Shown here one piece after another: positions 1 through 11,714 of a DNA stretch of 64,000 bases. The notes under the pieces are model-generated. The model saw nothing but the letters and a program-made list of their open reading frames with translations, was not told the origin of the DNA and searched no databases. Both the position numbers and the translations under genes were made by a program. Origin of the DNA: Hsuehochloa calcarea (lineage: Eukaryota; Streptophyta; Magnoliopsida; Poales; Poaceae); the NCBI GenBank assembly GCA_036346395.1, contig CM070594.1, positions 29,917,385-29,981,384 on the forward strand. The letters run 5' to 3'. The stretch's first letter is position 1; each line of letters starts with the position of its first letter.

Positions 1-1696
1 TTGCCATGGACGTCCCAATAGAATATGACCAAGATGCATTGGTACCACATCACACTCCACTTTATCGACATAGCTATCAATAGTAAGTGGCACTCTCACC
101 TTGTGTGTGATCTTGACTTTGCCGACGTTGTTGAGCCATTGGATATAATATGGTTTAGATGCCTCCATGTGGACAATGAGAGTGATTCCACCACATTCTT
201 GCCAATCATGTTGGTCGAACTCCCATTATCAATAATCAACTTACACACCTTTTCTTTGATCTTGCAATCGGTTTGAAAGATATGATGTCGCTCTCCTTCC
301 TCACAATAACGGTGTTATCACACCGCACCGCTTGAGCCATCAAGCTAATACCTTGTTCGGGATAACAAATGATTTGCTCTAGCTTCTCGATTCATCAAAA
401 GGTTCAGATTTATCATTGTCGCTCTCTGTTGCATAGCCATCATGTGTAAGCAACACCGCCTTCATGTTTGGACAATCCTTCTTCATATGACCTCGCCCTT
501 GCACTTGAAACATTCAATATTGCTAGTTCTAGCCGTAGAGAATGCACTCAAATCAGCATGATCTTTGCCCGCAACACTAATAGGTTTCAAGCTTCCTTGA
601 ATGTACTACGAACCCAGTATAGTGGATGCAACCGGTTTAGGAGTTGATCCCGCATCTCCATCATGCGGTTGCACGCCTCAAAGTGCTATGAGTGGTACGC
701 CAACCCTTGCTTGAGTGTCCTTCACCCATTGTTCAAGACGCTCCGCTTTATGAAGTAATTCTTGCACAAGGTTATATTGCATTAAATCAACACGGTTTCG
801 CACATCTTCATTCAGCCCTTCAAAGAACGTGTCATGGTCGCCTCCGCCGACTCACGCACACTTGTACGGATCATGAGCACTTGCATCTCTTGATAGTACT
901 CGCCACCGCCTTAGCACCTGTAAGTAAGTCGTCGAGCTTTGTATGCAATGTCCTTGTATAGTATGCCGCACAAATCGCTCCGCATAGCTTGTTTCATTAC
1001 TTCCCAAGTGTTAGGACGTTCCCAAGACGATTCAATTGATCCCACCAAATAATAGCATATTCGTGAACTCAATAGAGGCAACACGAACCTTCTTCTCTCG
1101 GAGTAGTGGTGGTTGTCAAAATTTGATTGACACGCATCTCCCACTCCAAATAAGCCTCCGGATCGATCTGCCCTTAAACTCCTAGATGGTGATCTTGATT
1201 CTCCGATACCGCCATCTTCATATTCACCTCTATTATGACGATCACCATGTCCAAAGACTCGACGATCAAAGTATTCACGTCGTGGGCGCCGCTGATGTCT
1301 TTCACGATCATCAAAACGACCTCCTCCGAATCGCAAAGATAGAAGTCATCTCCAAAGATGGCGCATAACACGCTGTGCACGCCCATGTTGTGGTTGGGCA
1401 GCACCGCACATTTGCTCCTCGTGGCGGTGGTATCCTCTCCTCCAAACGAAGGATAGCAAGATTCAGACGGTCAAAACCTTCCATCATACGACGCTCATTT
1501 GTGTTGAGACGATCGCTCAAAGGTGTCTTGCACTCCTTGGATTTGAGCTTCAAGTTGATGGCGAAACCTTCTCGCGACGAAGAAAATAGCCGGTAGTAGC
1601 ATCAAACTGAGCACGTACGTCTGGTAATAGTGTATCTCCGCACGTAGGCTCCTCATCCGATCCAACATTAGAACCATATTGGCTAGTTTTTGACAT
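1..1696 (-). pseudogene. Ty3/gypsy gag-protease remnant, truncated by window edge
   Basis: Reading the minus strand from an ATG at 1696 gives a gag-like protein in pieces. It has a start MSKTSQYGS, an Arg/Gly/Asp-rich linker near 1200-1330, and a capsid-like stretch with EYYQEM, VRESAEA and FFEGLNEDVRN near 730-900. A CCHC knuckle (CFKCKG...GHMKKDC) at about 474-514 is broken by a one-base loss. A retropepsin-like block with KLIIDNGSS at about 217-240 follows; the usual catalytic D-[ST]-G is D-N-G here. At least three frameshifts separate these blocks, so no protein can be made. The order gag, knuckle, protease and the LTR just upstream (1766-~2300) fit a gypsy element read leftwards, with RT and integrase outside the window. 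Sure of retroelement gag-pro; lineage uncertain. Confidence 0.8.
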
Positions 1697-1751
1697 GATG
1701 ATCAACCTCAATGTACTAAGAAGAAAAATTCCACGTACCGTGATCAACCAC

Positions 1752-1762
1752 GCCCGATACCA
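1752..1762 (-). other. Degenerate primer-binding site
   Basis: On the minus strand this reads TGGTATCGGGC, close to TGGTATCAGAGC, the match to the 3' end of plant initiator tRNA-Met used by many LTR elements. It lies three bases from the LTR end at 1766 and upstream of the gag start at 1696, which fixes the element's orientation. Confidence 0.6.
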
Positions 1763-1765
1763 AGA

Positions 1766-2300
1766 TGATACGGATCAACGGTGTTGATGCGTAATGTGGC
1801 CCAATCTTTCACTTGCACTTGTATTTCAAGTCCGAATGAAGTGAAACTCCCCCTTTCCTCTCTCTTGATTTGGCAAAATAGAAGATCAAGTATATCTCCA
1901 AACCAAATAACACTTGGTTGATGTTGAATCAATCCGAAGAGAGAAACAAAATCAAACCGGAAGAACAACACCAAACCGTGAGCAATTGAGGATGCTACGA
2001 ATTGGTGAGATGATCCACAAGGAATCACGGATCTTGGAAGAACAACCTCCCTCCAATATTCACGCAATCACAAAACCCTAGATGAGAATTTCCGAAACGC
2101 ATGTATTCATTTTGCGCCACATAAACCTGTGATTTTTCTGTATTTTATTCAACTCAAACTTGCTTACAATGGGGCTCTACCCTAAATATATAGCTATGAA
2201 TAAGAAAAACCCTCTGATATCAGAGCATGAATAAGACTTTAGTCTGCCATCGTAACAATGAACAAGAATCGACTTGCCATCAAGTATTGAACAAGACCGA
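1766..2300 (-). mobile_element. LTR of the gag-protease remnant (outer edge approximate)
   Basis: Minus-strand LTR ending TATCA next to the primer-binding site. A TATA-like stretch (GCTATATATTT) lies near 2183-2195, followed by CCCCATTGTAA. The LTR at ~32100-32706 shows the same TATA/CCCCATTGTAA core and the same CGTATCA end, so the two belong to related families. The outer boundary near 2300 is a guess because no clear TG start or target duplication was seen. Confidence 0.6.
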
Positions 2301-2984
2301 CCGGATTTTTTTATTGCAAACTTTTTTATTCGAAATTTAAACTATTCTAATTGCTGAAAATAGATTAAACTATCCTATTACAAGTAATTTATAATTAACT
2401 TCTTTTAAAGAATGATCCGAATTGAATTGCACCAATCCAAACCCATTTTGGATTCTTAGGTTTGAAAATGTATTGATTTCTAATAGAGTTTGAATTTGGT
2501 TCTTCTGTCTTTTCTTGGCGAATTCTCTTGTATACTTTGCAACATGCAAAGTCCTTTGTTTTTGTGTCTTCCCATGTCCGCTAAAGCTCCTGGTGGCATT
2601 CCTCCCTATCCTTGCTCTTTCTCAACTCGGTTCTTGTTTTTTCTCCATTGATGCATAATAGGTTCAACTTGAGGCTTAATACACACTTGCCGCTTAGGGA
2701 TATTGACTACCGTAGTAGATGCACTTAGGGCCTCATCAGTTGAGCATGAGCTCATTGATGAACTTGTCGCCTGTCTAGAACTGGTATCTGGTTTCCTGGT
2801 TGTAGTTTGTGGCGTCGTGAATTTCTTTTGAATTTGGAGTTTTAATGAAATAGCAAGCTCCGTGAGGTTTCTCGACCGCTCTTTGAACCAGCTTAGGGTT
2901 CTTTTGATTCTTGTGAAATTTCGCTCCACGTGGGCATAGTTCCATTACAAGATTTATCTTTTCACAAAAGACCTGTTTTACCCC
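2301..2984. other. Unclassified AT-rich spacer
   Basis: No terminal repeat, known domain or gene structure was recognised. A 107-codon minus-strand frame (2606-2929) is rich in Lys, Thr and Ser with no motif I know. It could be decayed gag or chance. The sequence ends exactly where the copia LTR begins at 2985. Confidence 0.35.
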
Positions 2985-3509
2985 TGTTGGGGAAATTTAA
3001 CTCATTCGTTCGTTTGGAATCTCGGTACTGGAAGACTTCTTTTGCGCCATCTTGCGCCTCGGATTAGCTAATAGGTCACCCTTGTCCATCTTGTACCACG
3101 CTTGAGTAGATTGACCTCACCCGGCATCGTCGGTCAGACCGCCAGCTGGGACTTAGCCGTTTTTCCTCTCTGGAAAACCGAAACCCACTGGAATTTTCAA
3201 ACCAATAGAACTTTTGACTGAAGACTCCAAAAATTATGAGACCAAGTGCAATAGAATCCCCTCTCTTGCCTACACACTCTATTTTTGGCCCAGCTCAATT
3301 CTCACTTTCTGTAACTGGCCGGTCCGACTGCCACCAAGGCCGGTTAGACCGGCCATGGATCGGTCAGACAGGCCACCCTGGCCGGTCAGACCGATTCTGG
3401 CCTGACAGCTCTGAACTTTGTCGAAAACACATGAAACGACAAACCGTAAATGCCATTGCCAATTGTCACATCATCCTAAGATCTAGTGCATATCCCCATG
3501 ATATCCACA
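2985..3509 (-). mobile_element. 3' LTR of a Sirevirus-like Ty1/copia element
   Basis: 525 bp. On the minus strand it runs from TGTGGATATC to CCCCAACA and directly follows a polypurine tract (CAAGGGGGAGA, ending at 3510). It holds several CCGGTC/GACCGG words at 3140-3150 and 3320-3400, the CG-rich dyads typical of grass copia LTRs. The RNase H remnant at 5311-5807 lies upstream in the same orientation. No primer-binding site follows the CCCCAACA end, which supports a 3' rather than 5' LTR. Confidence 0.7.
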
Positions 3510-5310
3510 ATCTCCCCCTTGATGAACACATTGGCAATAATCCAGAAAATGTAATTTAGAGATTTGAAAAGTAAAATACTTTCATTTTCGCACAAAATCA
3601 CAACTTGGTCCATAAGCAAGAAAAAACAATAAAAATGACCAAGCTGGCATCAGAATAGCAGAGGCAAGTGAGATAAGGCAAAAGAAAGTATAAAAACTTT
3701 GATTTCTAGAAAAGAGTCAAAAATCTCACTTAAGGTCCATATGAAAGAATAATTGTTCTATTGACCTATGATCATTGTGAGGATTAATAAATGCAATTCA
3801 AGTTCAGAAGAATCAATAAGACAATAAGAATGCAATTCAAAAACTCCCCCTCACTATGATCCTCAAATTTTAGGAACTTTCAAAATTTCAATTTCTCCCC
3901 CTTTTCATCATTTTTATATATCTTCTCCCTCTTTGTTCAATAAATGATATATTTATTTTCTCCTCCAACATTGAAATATCTTCTCCCCCCTTTGACAATG
4001 GAGTCATCAAGGAATCACGTCTTCCTCTCATCCAGAGATAATAAATGCATAATGAAGAAAGAAGTATAAAAAGGAGTATGCATGAAGTGCAATGGAGTGG
4101 CTTTATTTTTGTATTTTTTACTTTTTGATTACAAGAAGCTTTGGAGATTACCCAAAAGAACAAGCCAGCATTTCTAATATTTCACCAACAACATATTAAG
4201 CATAACAGCACTTGCAAGATCATGATAATACATATATATCAAAGCTAAGCACGAAGGCTCAAAAGTAAAGCAGTAGATTTGATTAATTTAAGCAAAGCTT
4301 CAAATTCAGCAAGTTCATCAACAGGGATCCTAAAGTGAAACTGGCCATGTCAAAATGTTAAAGTGAGATAAAAAATCTAACAAAGACCACATTAAGAGTC
4401 AATCAGGTCCTGTATTGAATCATTTTGCTCATTTTTCTCAAAAGCCCATTTGTCAACAGTTTTCTCATTTGCACTGAATATTGAAGTTGACTAATGATCT
4501 AACTTAGTGACAAGATCCTGGACTAGGAGCCATCCACAAACTCATCCTAAGCTTCGACCAGAAGTTGATTAAAGGTATATCTTAGTGAAGAAGATCCTGG
4601 ACTATGAGCCATCCACAAACTCTTCCTAAGCTTCTACCAGAGCGACAAATCTTGAGGTTCATGTCATTTCTGATAAGCAGTCCCCATGAGATCATCTGGA
4701 TCATCAAACTATCTCCAAGTTCATGTCGTTGACAAGCAGTCACGTAAGAATAGTTTGGCACAATTTAAGCATAAGATAATCTTAATTTTTCATGTTTCAG
4801 AAGAGTAGTTTTAGAATCTCAAGAACACAAAAAGCTCAAGTAATGGTCAATTTTAGATTCAAGAGCTAACAAAGCAATTCTGACAGGGCCAATGTCACAA
4901 AAGGAGCACTAATTGCGCAACTAGCTAAAACATCCACAAATTGTAATTTTTAGTTCGAGTTGTTTTAGAGTTCTAGCTCATACAGCAAAGACTTATCTGT
5001 ATATGTGAAAACATGATAATTATAGCAAGTCAAAGAACTAGACATGGCATTGAGCAAGAATTGAAATACTAAAGCTCCAAAGGGTAATAGGCAAAGCTTC
5101 ATCAATTTTAAAAGATAAGCAGAAAAACTTATACTACAATGCATCTTTTTGGATTTTTCATACCACTTGTTGTATTTTTCATATGAATGCAATATGATAC
5201 AATGAGATGCAATAAAAAGCCTAAAAAGTTCAAAAAGATCAATAAGTTCAGAAAAAGAACAAGAAAAGATCAAAAGAACAAGGTAGGATCAGAAAAGATC
5301 GAACCCCCCC
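3510..5310 (-). other. Copia 3' untranslated region with multiple polypurine motifs
   Basis: Non-coding on both strands. On the minus strand it carries repeated GGGGGAG-type purine runs near 3510, 3845, 3893 and 3983, with a further long purine run near 5305. Serial polypurine tracts between RNase H and the 3' LTR are a known Sirevirus trait. The motif 'aagatcctggacta.gagccatccacaaactc' type repeat also appears twice (about 4510-4560 and 4585-4635), a local duplication of roughly 75 bp spacing. No gene is seen in these 1.8 kb. Confidence 0.6.
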
Positions 5311-5807
5311 TCAAACCAACCCATAGGGATAAATTACACCTAACTCGCTTATCAAGGTGGCAAACCTAGTTGGTTCTAAAGGCTTGGCGAGGATATCAGC
5401 TAGTTGAGCTTCGGACTCTACAAAGTGTAGCACCATATCACCTTTCTCGACATGGTCTCTAAGGAAGTGATAGCGAATATCTATATGCTTGGTCCTAGAG
5501 TGTTGCACATGGTTCTTAGCAATATTAATGGCAGAAGTGTTTTCACAGAAAAGAGGAACACTGGCAAAATTTAACCCATAATCCTTAAGAGTGGTTACCA
5601 TCCACAAAATCTGACTACAGCAACTAGCAGCAGCTACATATTCAGCTTTAGCATTGGATTGTGCAACAGAAGACTGCTTCCTAGAAGACCAAGATACAAG
5701 AGAAGTGCCTAGAAAGTGACAAGTGCCTGAGGTACTTTTCCGCTGTCGATGGCAACCGCAAAAATCGTAATCGAAAACCCCGAATGGACAAAGATGAAGA
5801 ACATGAA
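5311..5807 (-). pseudogene. Ty1/copia RNase H, C-terminal end of pol
   Basis: A continuous minus-strand frame encodes the copia RNase H end: RKSTSGTCHFLGTSLVSWSS, AEYVAAASCCSQ, TKHIDIRYHFLRDHV and ADILAKPLE follow in the usual order. The usual D of the CDNTSAI motif is E here (CENTSAI), and the EAEY motif reads KAEY. The frame opens upstream without a real start: family resemblance fades at about 5790-5807, where sequence of the oppositely oriented copia begins. RNase H removes the RNA strand during reverse transcription. With RT and integrase missing it is a relic. Confidence 0.85.
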
Positions 5808-5834
5808 TACAAAATGCCATATAGAAGGGTAGAG

Positions 5835-6677
5835 TGTAAATACCTGAATATGCGCTTATCGGCTTGGCGATGGGAAGTCCTCAGAGACGCTTGAAACCTC
5901 GCACAAAGGCAGACCGTGAAGTGGGTGTCCGGTCTCGAGGCCGTCAGGTACAGAAGGGAACCACTGGGATCTATGTAGGTTTTGAATCTCTGTCAATTAT
6001 TAAATACCTAGAGCCTATGACAGGGGATCTGCACACAACTCGATACACTGATTGTATTTTTGATGAGGATAATTTCCCGGGATTAGGGGAAGGAAGGTAC
6101 CACTCTAAAGAATGCCGATAAATAGATTGGAATGTTACTGACATTTAGTCCTTAGACCCATGCACTAAAGACTCAGAACTGGAAGTTCAAAGAATAATAA
6201 ATTTGTAACAAATAGCTAATAATCTACCAGATGCCTTCACTAATCTTAAGGGAGTGACAAAATCACAAATACATGTAGTAATCTTAAGGAAGTACCCCAG
6301 ATGGATACTGAATCCACTTATACCCGTCATGCAAAGAAGAGGGGGAGACCTTCGGGCGTACAAGACTTAATTCCGCGGAGACGCCTATAGAAAAAAGAAT
6401 CGAATAAGACAAATTACTCCATAAGATAGTTGAAGGAATTCAACTTGATATTGAGAAAATCCCTAAAGTGATCCATCCTGAGGATAGTAACCCCAGAGAA
6501 ACTTTGCGTGCACAATCTAACGCTGGGAAATCGGAACACCCGGACTCCATCGTTGTGAGAAATCATGAGGAGCTGGAAGAAATAAATGAAGAAATTTGCA
6601 CAAATTATGTGGACTCAGGAGAGTCATATAAAAGATAGACTACAGTTGTCGACACATATTTTGCCTTTAAAATTGCT
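5835..6677 (+). pseudogene. Ty1/copia integrase C-terminal part and pol linker
   Basis: Plus-strand reading gives the integrase tail motifs MGSPQRRL, GIYVGFESLSIIKYLEP, GDLHTTRYTDCIFDEDNFP, then DWNVTD, ELEVQRIINL and LPDAFTNLKGVTKSQI with stops between. It ends at EICTNYVDSGESY and a short tail that runs into the solo LTR insertion at 6683. The same protein resumes at 8850. Between RRL and GIYVG there is an in-frame insert of about 24 codons (5894-5965) that I do not know from the family. The 5' part of the element is absent. Stops and frameshifts make it a pseudogene. Confidence 0.85.
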
Positions 6678-6682
6678 AAAAC

Positions 6683-8849
6683 TGTAATACCTCATTTATC
6701 CGGTTAGGTTGTATCGTTGTATTTGTCTGGGAATTTTATTCGAAAACGAGATTTACAACTCGTCGGAAACGGTTCGGTAGAAAGAAAGAGGTCGGAGAGA
6801 GTAAAAGAAATTGTTTTCAGCAGAAAATTCCAATCTTCGGGGTCGTTATTGCGGACAACTTTGGGCGCGATCTGCGACCAGTGGCCCATGAGGGCAGTAG
6901 CCCAAGTAGGGGCCGCCAAAGGGGCACCACCCCCCAAACCCTAGAGCCTCCACTCCCTCCCCCTTGAGCCGCCCCCATTCCCTTCTCCCCTCCTCCTAGG
7001 CGCCTCCCCCTCCATTGGTGGCTGCCATTGGTGATCCCCGGAGCTGCACACCCGGTCTCCCACGCGTTCACCTTCGTTTCTTCCTCCACGGGCGCTGCAT
7101 TCCAATCGGGTTTGTGGAGTTGGGGCTGGCCAAAGAAGGAGAGGGGAAGCCTTCGGGAAGTTGATCTTCATCGTTCTTCGGGTCTACAAGGGTAACGAGA
7201 GACCCCATCTCTGTTTGATTGCGTTAGAGTTGTCGATTCAATGTTTTTGGTAGTATCGCGTAATCTCTGTCAGTAGATCGGTTCTGTACAGAATGTTGCA
7301 ACTCGGTTTTGGGTGTCTTAGAGGCAGAATTGGATGTCCTCGCCTTCTAGAGATTTGTTCCTTATTTAATTAGCTTTCTTTTGGCACCTGGATCACGAAT
7401 TTTCACCCAGTAGATTAAAAGTTATGACTGTTTTACTACGTTCTGGGCTGTCTGTCAGAAATGTTGGGTATAGTCGGTTGCACCTAGGTTTTGATCTAGT
7501 TAGAGTCAGCATCAGGTCGACCACCCAACTAGGTTTATGAAGATAATGTCACCAGCTTTCCAGGCTGATAAAAATCACTTTATTTGGATCAGTGGTTTAA
7601 AAGTTAGAGCCTTTTCTTTAGGGCTGTTCTGAATTCTGGGCAGACTGCAGTTAATGTTTTTCATTGGATGGTTAGACCTCTGTATTGGCCTAATTAGAGT
7701 TTACCATCAACTAGAGTTTTGTAGCCAGTTAAGTTAAGAAAATTTGAGCACTGGTTTCAGGTCTTTTGGACTTACGGTATTTTATTGGTGAATTTTCTAG
7801 TAAAACTGCCAGATTAGGGATAATTGAAATGTTTGGGTAAATTGATCAAATTGAACTTTTATTTGGTTAGTTTGATTAGAGATTGAGGGAGGACTCGTGT
7901 AGTATTGCCATATTCGTTTGCCCTTATTTCGATTATGTTATATTGTAGGCGGTGAAGCGGTGAGTGGAGGGGTATCCCAATTACCTCCTAACCCGTTCTG
8001 TTGGCAGCAAGTAATTTGTATTCTATGATTGATGCCATGTATGATGTGTGAATGCATGATTACCTTTGTTCGTATTTGTAGATGAATGCCATGTGTTCTT
8101 TTCATTTATGAGTACAATTTAAATATTGACATGGGATCACATCATGACATGCATACATTACTTTTGTAAGACCCATCAATTCCAAATGGGCACTTGAAAT
8201 CCCATCAATTCCAAGATGGGTACGTGAGTCCACCATTCAATGTGGGCCACGTTACGTGAGTCCACCATTCCAATGTGGGCCACGTTGGGCGATTGTATGA
8301 AACGTTCTTCATACGATTACTTTAAGTGAACACCGACGGTGATTCACTCGCTATCTGAGATATGTTGCAATATGTCCATTTCCTTCAATGCACCATTCCA
8401 CTTCATTCATTCATAAACTCGTTTCAAAGAAATGTTCCAAATATGATTGTGATATATTGTTCATAGTATGTTTGATTGTTACATCTGATTGTTTGTTTGA
8501 GTCTTTGGCTCATTCTTGCTTTATTGTCTTATTTAGGTAAATGACAAGGAAGAATGATCTCGTGGAGGGTAGTTCATCACGATGCACTCACTACCTTATA
8601 ACAAACAATTTGAGGACTTTTACTGTCATTAATTATGACTTGCGTGCATTGTAATAAGCCATCATGGCCTTGTTTACTATATCTTTCTGAATTGTTTACT
8701 TCCATTACGTTGATTAAAACTGGATGATGAATGCTTGTTTCCGTATAATCTTAATACTTGCTTCACCTTATCATGCGTTATGATGTTATTCAATTGAAGA
8801 GTAGTGGTTGTAGGTGACATCTTGACTTCCTTATAGTCAGGGTGTTAAA
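6683..8849 (+). mobile_element. Solo LTR (Ty3/gypsy type) inserted in copia pol
   Basis: 2167 bp from TGTAATACC to ...CAGGGTGTTAAA (the last bases probably a changed GTTACA). It is flanked by AAAAC at 6678-6682 and again at 8850-8854, the 5-bp target duplication of an integration. The interrupted copia frame continues on the other side, confirming the insertion. It is the same family as element C's LTR (37975-38345/61356-63159), which is 2170 bp. A motif AAACCCTAG lies at 6936-6944. Near-tandem copies of a 38-bp unit lie at 8221-8286. No internal region remains, so the element was reduced by LTR-LTR recombination. Confidence 0.9.
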
Positions 8850-10480
8850 AAAACTCTTGAACTAGATCCAGAACCTAACTCCATGAGAGAGTGCCAGAAG
8901 TGCTCAGATTGTGTCAAATGGAAAGAAGCAATTGAGGCAGAATTACACTCGCTTAATAAAAGGAAAGTATTCGGTCTTATTACCCAAACACCTCCTAAAG
9001 TGTTCCGTGTGGGATCCAAATAGGTTTTCATCCAAAAGAGAAATGAGAACAACCAAGTGGTAAGATATAAAGCGAGGCTTGTAGCACAAGGGTTCAAGCA
9101 GAGACCCGACATCGATTAGATTGAAACCCACTTTCCCGTGATGAGTGGAACCACGTTTGGATACTTAATATCAATGGCTGCTTGCATAAATTTAACAATG
9201 CAGTTGATGGATGTACTGACCGCATATTTATATGGGTCATTGGATACTGATATCTATATGAGAGTCCCTGGAGGAGTCAAAATTGCGGATCCTAATAAAA
9301 GTAATCGCAACATGTACAACATCAAACTACAAAGGTTGTTGTACGGATTACAACTGTCAGGAAGAATGGGTACAACTGATTAAGTAACTTTCTCCTGATG
9401 AAAGGTTACTCAAATAATGGTGATTATCCCTAAGTGTTTATAAATAAGTCCTAGAATGAATTTTGTATAATCTCAGTTTTTGTCGATGATCTGAATATCA
9501 TCAGAACCACGAAGGACATAAAGGAAGCAAGTTCTTACCATGTAACGGAGTTTGATATGAAAGACTTGGGTAAAACCAAGTATTGCTTAGGCCTGCAGCT
9601 AGAGAATTTCTTTGAAGAAATCCTAGTACACCAGTCTACCTATACCAAGAAGGTATTAGAGAAATTCAACATGGATAAATCTCATCCTTAAAAGACCCCC
9701 ATGGTAGCAAGATCTCTAGATGTGGATAAAGACACATTTAGACTGAGGATAGAAAATGAAGAAGTTTTAGGGCAAGAAGTTCTGTACTTAAGTGCCACAG
9801 GAGAACTGATGTACCTTGAAAACTGCACTAGGCCTGATATTACATTCGTAGTCAACTTATTGGCTAGACACAGTGCAGCTCCAACCAAAAGGCATTGTGC
9901 CGGCGTTAAGACTCTTCTTAGACACCTCCAAGGTACATAAGTTCTTGGCTTATTTTATTGGAAGAACCAAGACTTCACCATGGTGGGATATACAGATGTT
10001 GGTTATTTGTCTGATCCCAGAGTGCCAAATCTCAGATTGGTTTGTATTTCTGTGCGGTGGTGAAGCCATCTCTTGGTGGTCATTTAAGCAAACCTTTGTA
10101 GCTATTTCTACCAACCACCCAGAAATTATTGCACTATATGAAGCCTCATGTTAACACGTTTGGCTTAGAAATGTTATTAGCCATATCCAGAAGTCATGTG
10201 GTATTAACACCATTGATACCCCCACAATTATGTATGAAGATAATGCTGCTTGTGTTGCACAAATGCAAATGGGTTATGTCAAAAGTAATATCACGAAGAA
10301 TATCGCTCTCAAATTCTTCTATCCTCATGAACTCCAGAAGAATGATAAAGTGAAGATCTAGCAAACTAGGTCTTTTGAAAATCTACCTGATCTATTCATT
10401 AAGTCTATGCCTACATCCAGTTTCCATCGATGCGTTCGTGGTATTAGAATAAAGGGGCTTGGAGAGTTGCAGGGAGCAAG
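8850..10480 (+). pseudogene. Ty1/copia reverse transcriptase and RNase H
   Basis: The copia protein resumes after the solo LTR. Early RT motifs are KWKEAIEAELHSL, RYKARLVAQGFKQRP, MQLMDVLTAYLYGSLD and LYGLQLSGRM. The catalytic FVDDLNII sits near 9478-9500, then FEMKDLGKTKYCLGLQLE and GELMYLENCTRPDI. RNase H follows (GYADVGYLSDP, TFVAISTNHPEIIALYEASC, NLADLFIKSMPTSSF-like) to about 10480. Several stops and frameshifts (for example stops near 9022 and 9117) disable it. The polypurine tract and 3' LTR follow at 10741-11253. Copying of element RNA into DNA is the known role of the family. Confidence 0.88.
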
Positions 10481-10740
10481 GGGAGAAACCCCTAAATCAT
10501 AATCCATTTATGGTTATGAAGTTTTACCTTAATCATGAAGATTAAGCCAGAATGTAGAGAGGTTGCACTCGTTTTCCTTTAGTGAGTTTTTCCTATAGAT
10601 TTCTCACATAAATGTTTTTAACGAGGCAACAATGCAATACAACTTACAGATGCAATGCACTATTTTCTTCAATTCCTTTTTTCCCACTAGGTTTTTCGAA
10701 GGAGTATTTAATGAGGTATGTGCATCAAGTGGTATTCGCC

Positions 10741-10750
10741 CAAGGGGGAG
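10741..10750 (+). other. Polypurine tract of the copia element
   Basis: CAAGGGGGAG immediately before the LTR start TGTTGAGAAACC, the place where plus-strand DNA synthesis is primed. The 260 bp between the pol end and this tract hold no recognisable feature. Confidence 0.75.
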
Positions 10751-11253
10751 TGTTGAGAAACCCTGAAAGCATCTAGGCCCCTAAAAGATATTTTGGTAAT
10801 TAATGACAACAATGTGTTATAGAAATAATATATGTTCTATGTTGTTCTAAAGGCTTAGTCTTGGAGTTTGAATGGTGACATGGAAATGGCAATGCAAAGA
10901 TGATGAAAAGATCACCGTGGCTCAAGACAAAGGTACTATGTAATCTGAGGATCATTTTATAGGTTTTACCGGTCTCGGTGTTTGGTGAAAAGACCAGATT
11001 AATAGACTAGATGCCGTACTATAAAGAGAGATCATGGTTAGTAGCTTGAGGATTTATTTGAGCCATTTTGATCAACCAAATGTCATTCATTGCATTTGGA
11101 AACAGTTCAGTAAAATCGGTATGACCGCAATTGATGAGCGATACTACTGCAGAGCGGTAGGACCAGATTCTAGTTGGTGGTAGGTAATTTCCAAAGAGCA
11201 TGTTTTTGGAATTCTTTTATCCTCTGGAAATCGGCAGTACCGGACCTTTTGAG
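10751..11253 (+). mobile_element. 3' LTR of the copia element, interrupted
   Basis: Starts TGTTGAGAAACC right after the polypurine tract. It contains weak CGGT/ACCG words (near 10965-10975, 11113-11125 and 11230-11245), as many grass copia LTRs do. It is cut at 11253 by a minus-strand LTR fragment. The rest of this LTR is not found in the window. Confidence 0.7.
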
Positions 11254-11714
11254 TGCAACACCACAGCTTAAAAAAGCATGAGACGTCACCTACAACTACT
11301 ATTACTAATAATTTTAACCATTAAACAAGAATCGTTATCAGCTAGACTACAATAATAATCATTCTACAATATAACAAGTCATAATTTTCAGCAACCTAAT
11401 TGCTATAAACCGAATAGAATAAATAACATAACCAAGTGTCAAATAGAAAAGACAACGTATACAATAAGCAGAACCATACAAATAAACGAAATACCACCAG
11501 TGATCCACTGATTACAATAAAATTTGCAACTGAACTTTTAATCAAGGAAATAAATGTCTAGTGATTTGAAGTGCACAATAGTGCTATTATTCCATGATCT
11601 ACTTCCACCCGATGCATGTCGTCTTCAACGATCACCTAAAATGACAAATGACAAATGACAAATGACAAATGACAATGGTGAGTCCAAGACTCCGCAAGTA
11701 GAAGCAATAATAGC
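11254..11714 (-). mobile_element. Fragment of a Ty3/gypsy LTR, reverse orientation
   Basis: Begins TGCAACACC and runs GTCACCTACAACTACTATTAC, matching in reverse the ends of the other gypsy LTRs here (...GTAGGTGACATCTTG...GTGTTACA). It is cut at 11714 by element 1. The remainder of this LTR is not in the window. Confidence 0.65.
11638..11676 (+). repeat. Short tandem repeat of a 7-bp unit
   Basis: About five perfect copies of AAATGAC in a row within the LTR fragment. Simple microsatellite; the other LTR copies do not show the expansion. Confidence 0.9.

Noticed and set aside
2606..2929. 107-codon minus-strand frame as a small gene
   Set aside because: Low-complexity Ser/Thr/Lys-rich, no start context or homology I can name, in a stretch squeezed between two retroelement remnants.
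6936..6944. AAACCCTAG as interstitial telomere repeat
   Set aside because: Single copies only, never tandem. Better read as telo-box-like promoter words.
11638..11676. Regular short repeats resembling a CRISPR or satellite array
   Set aside because: Perfect 7-bp microsatellite without spacers, in plant retroelement DNA.
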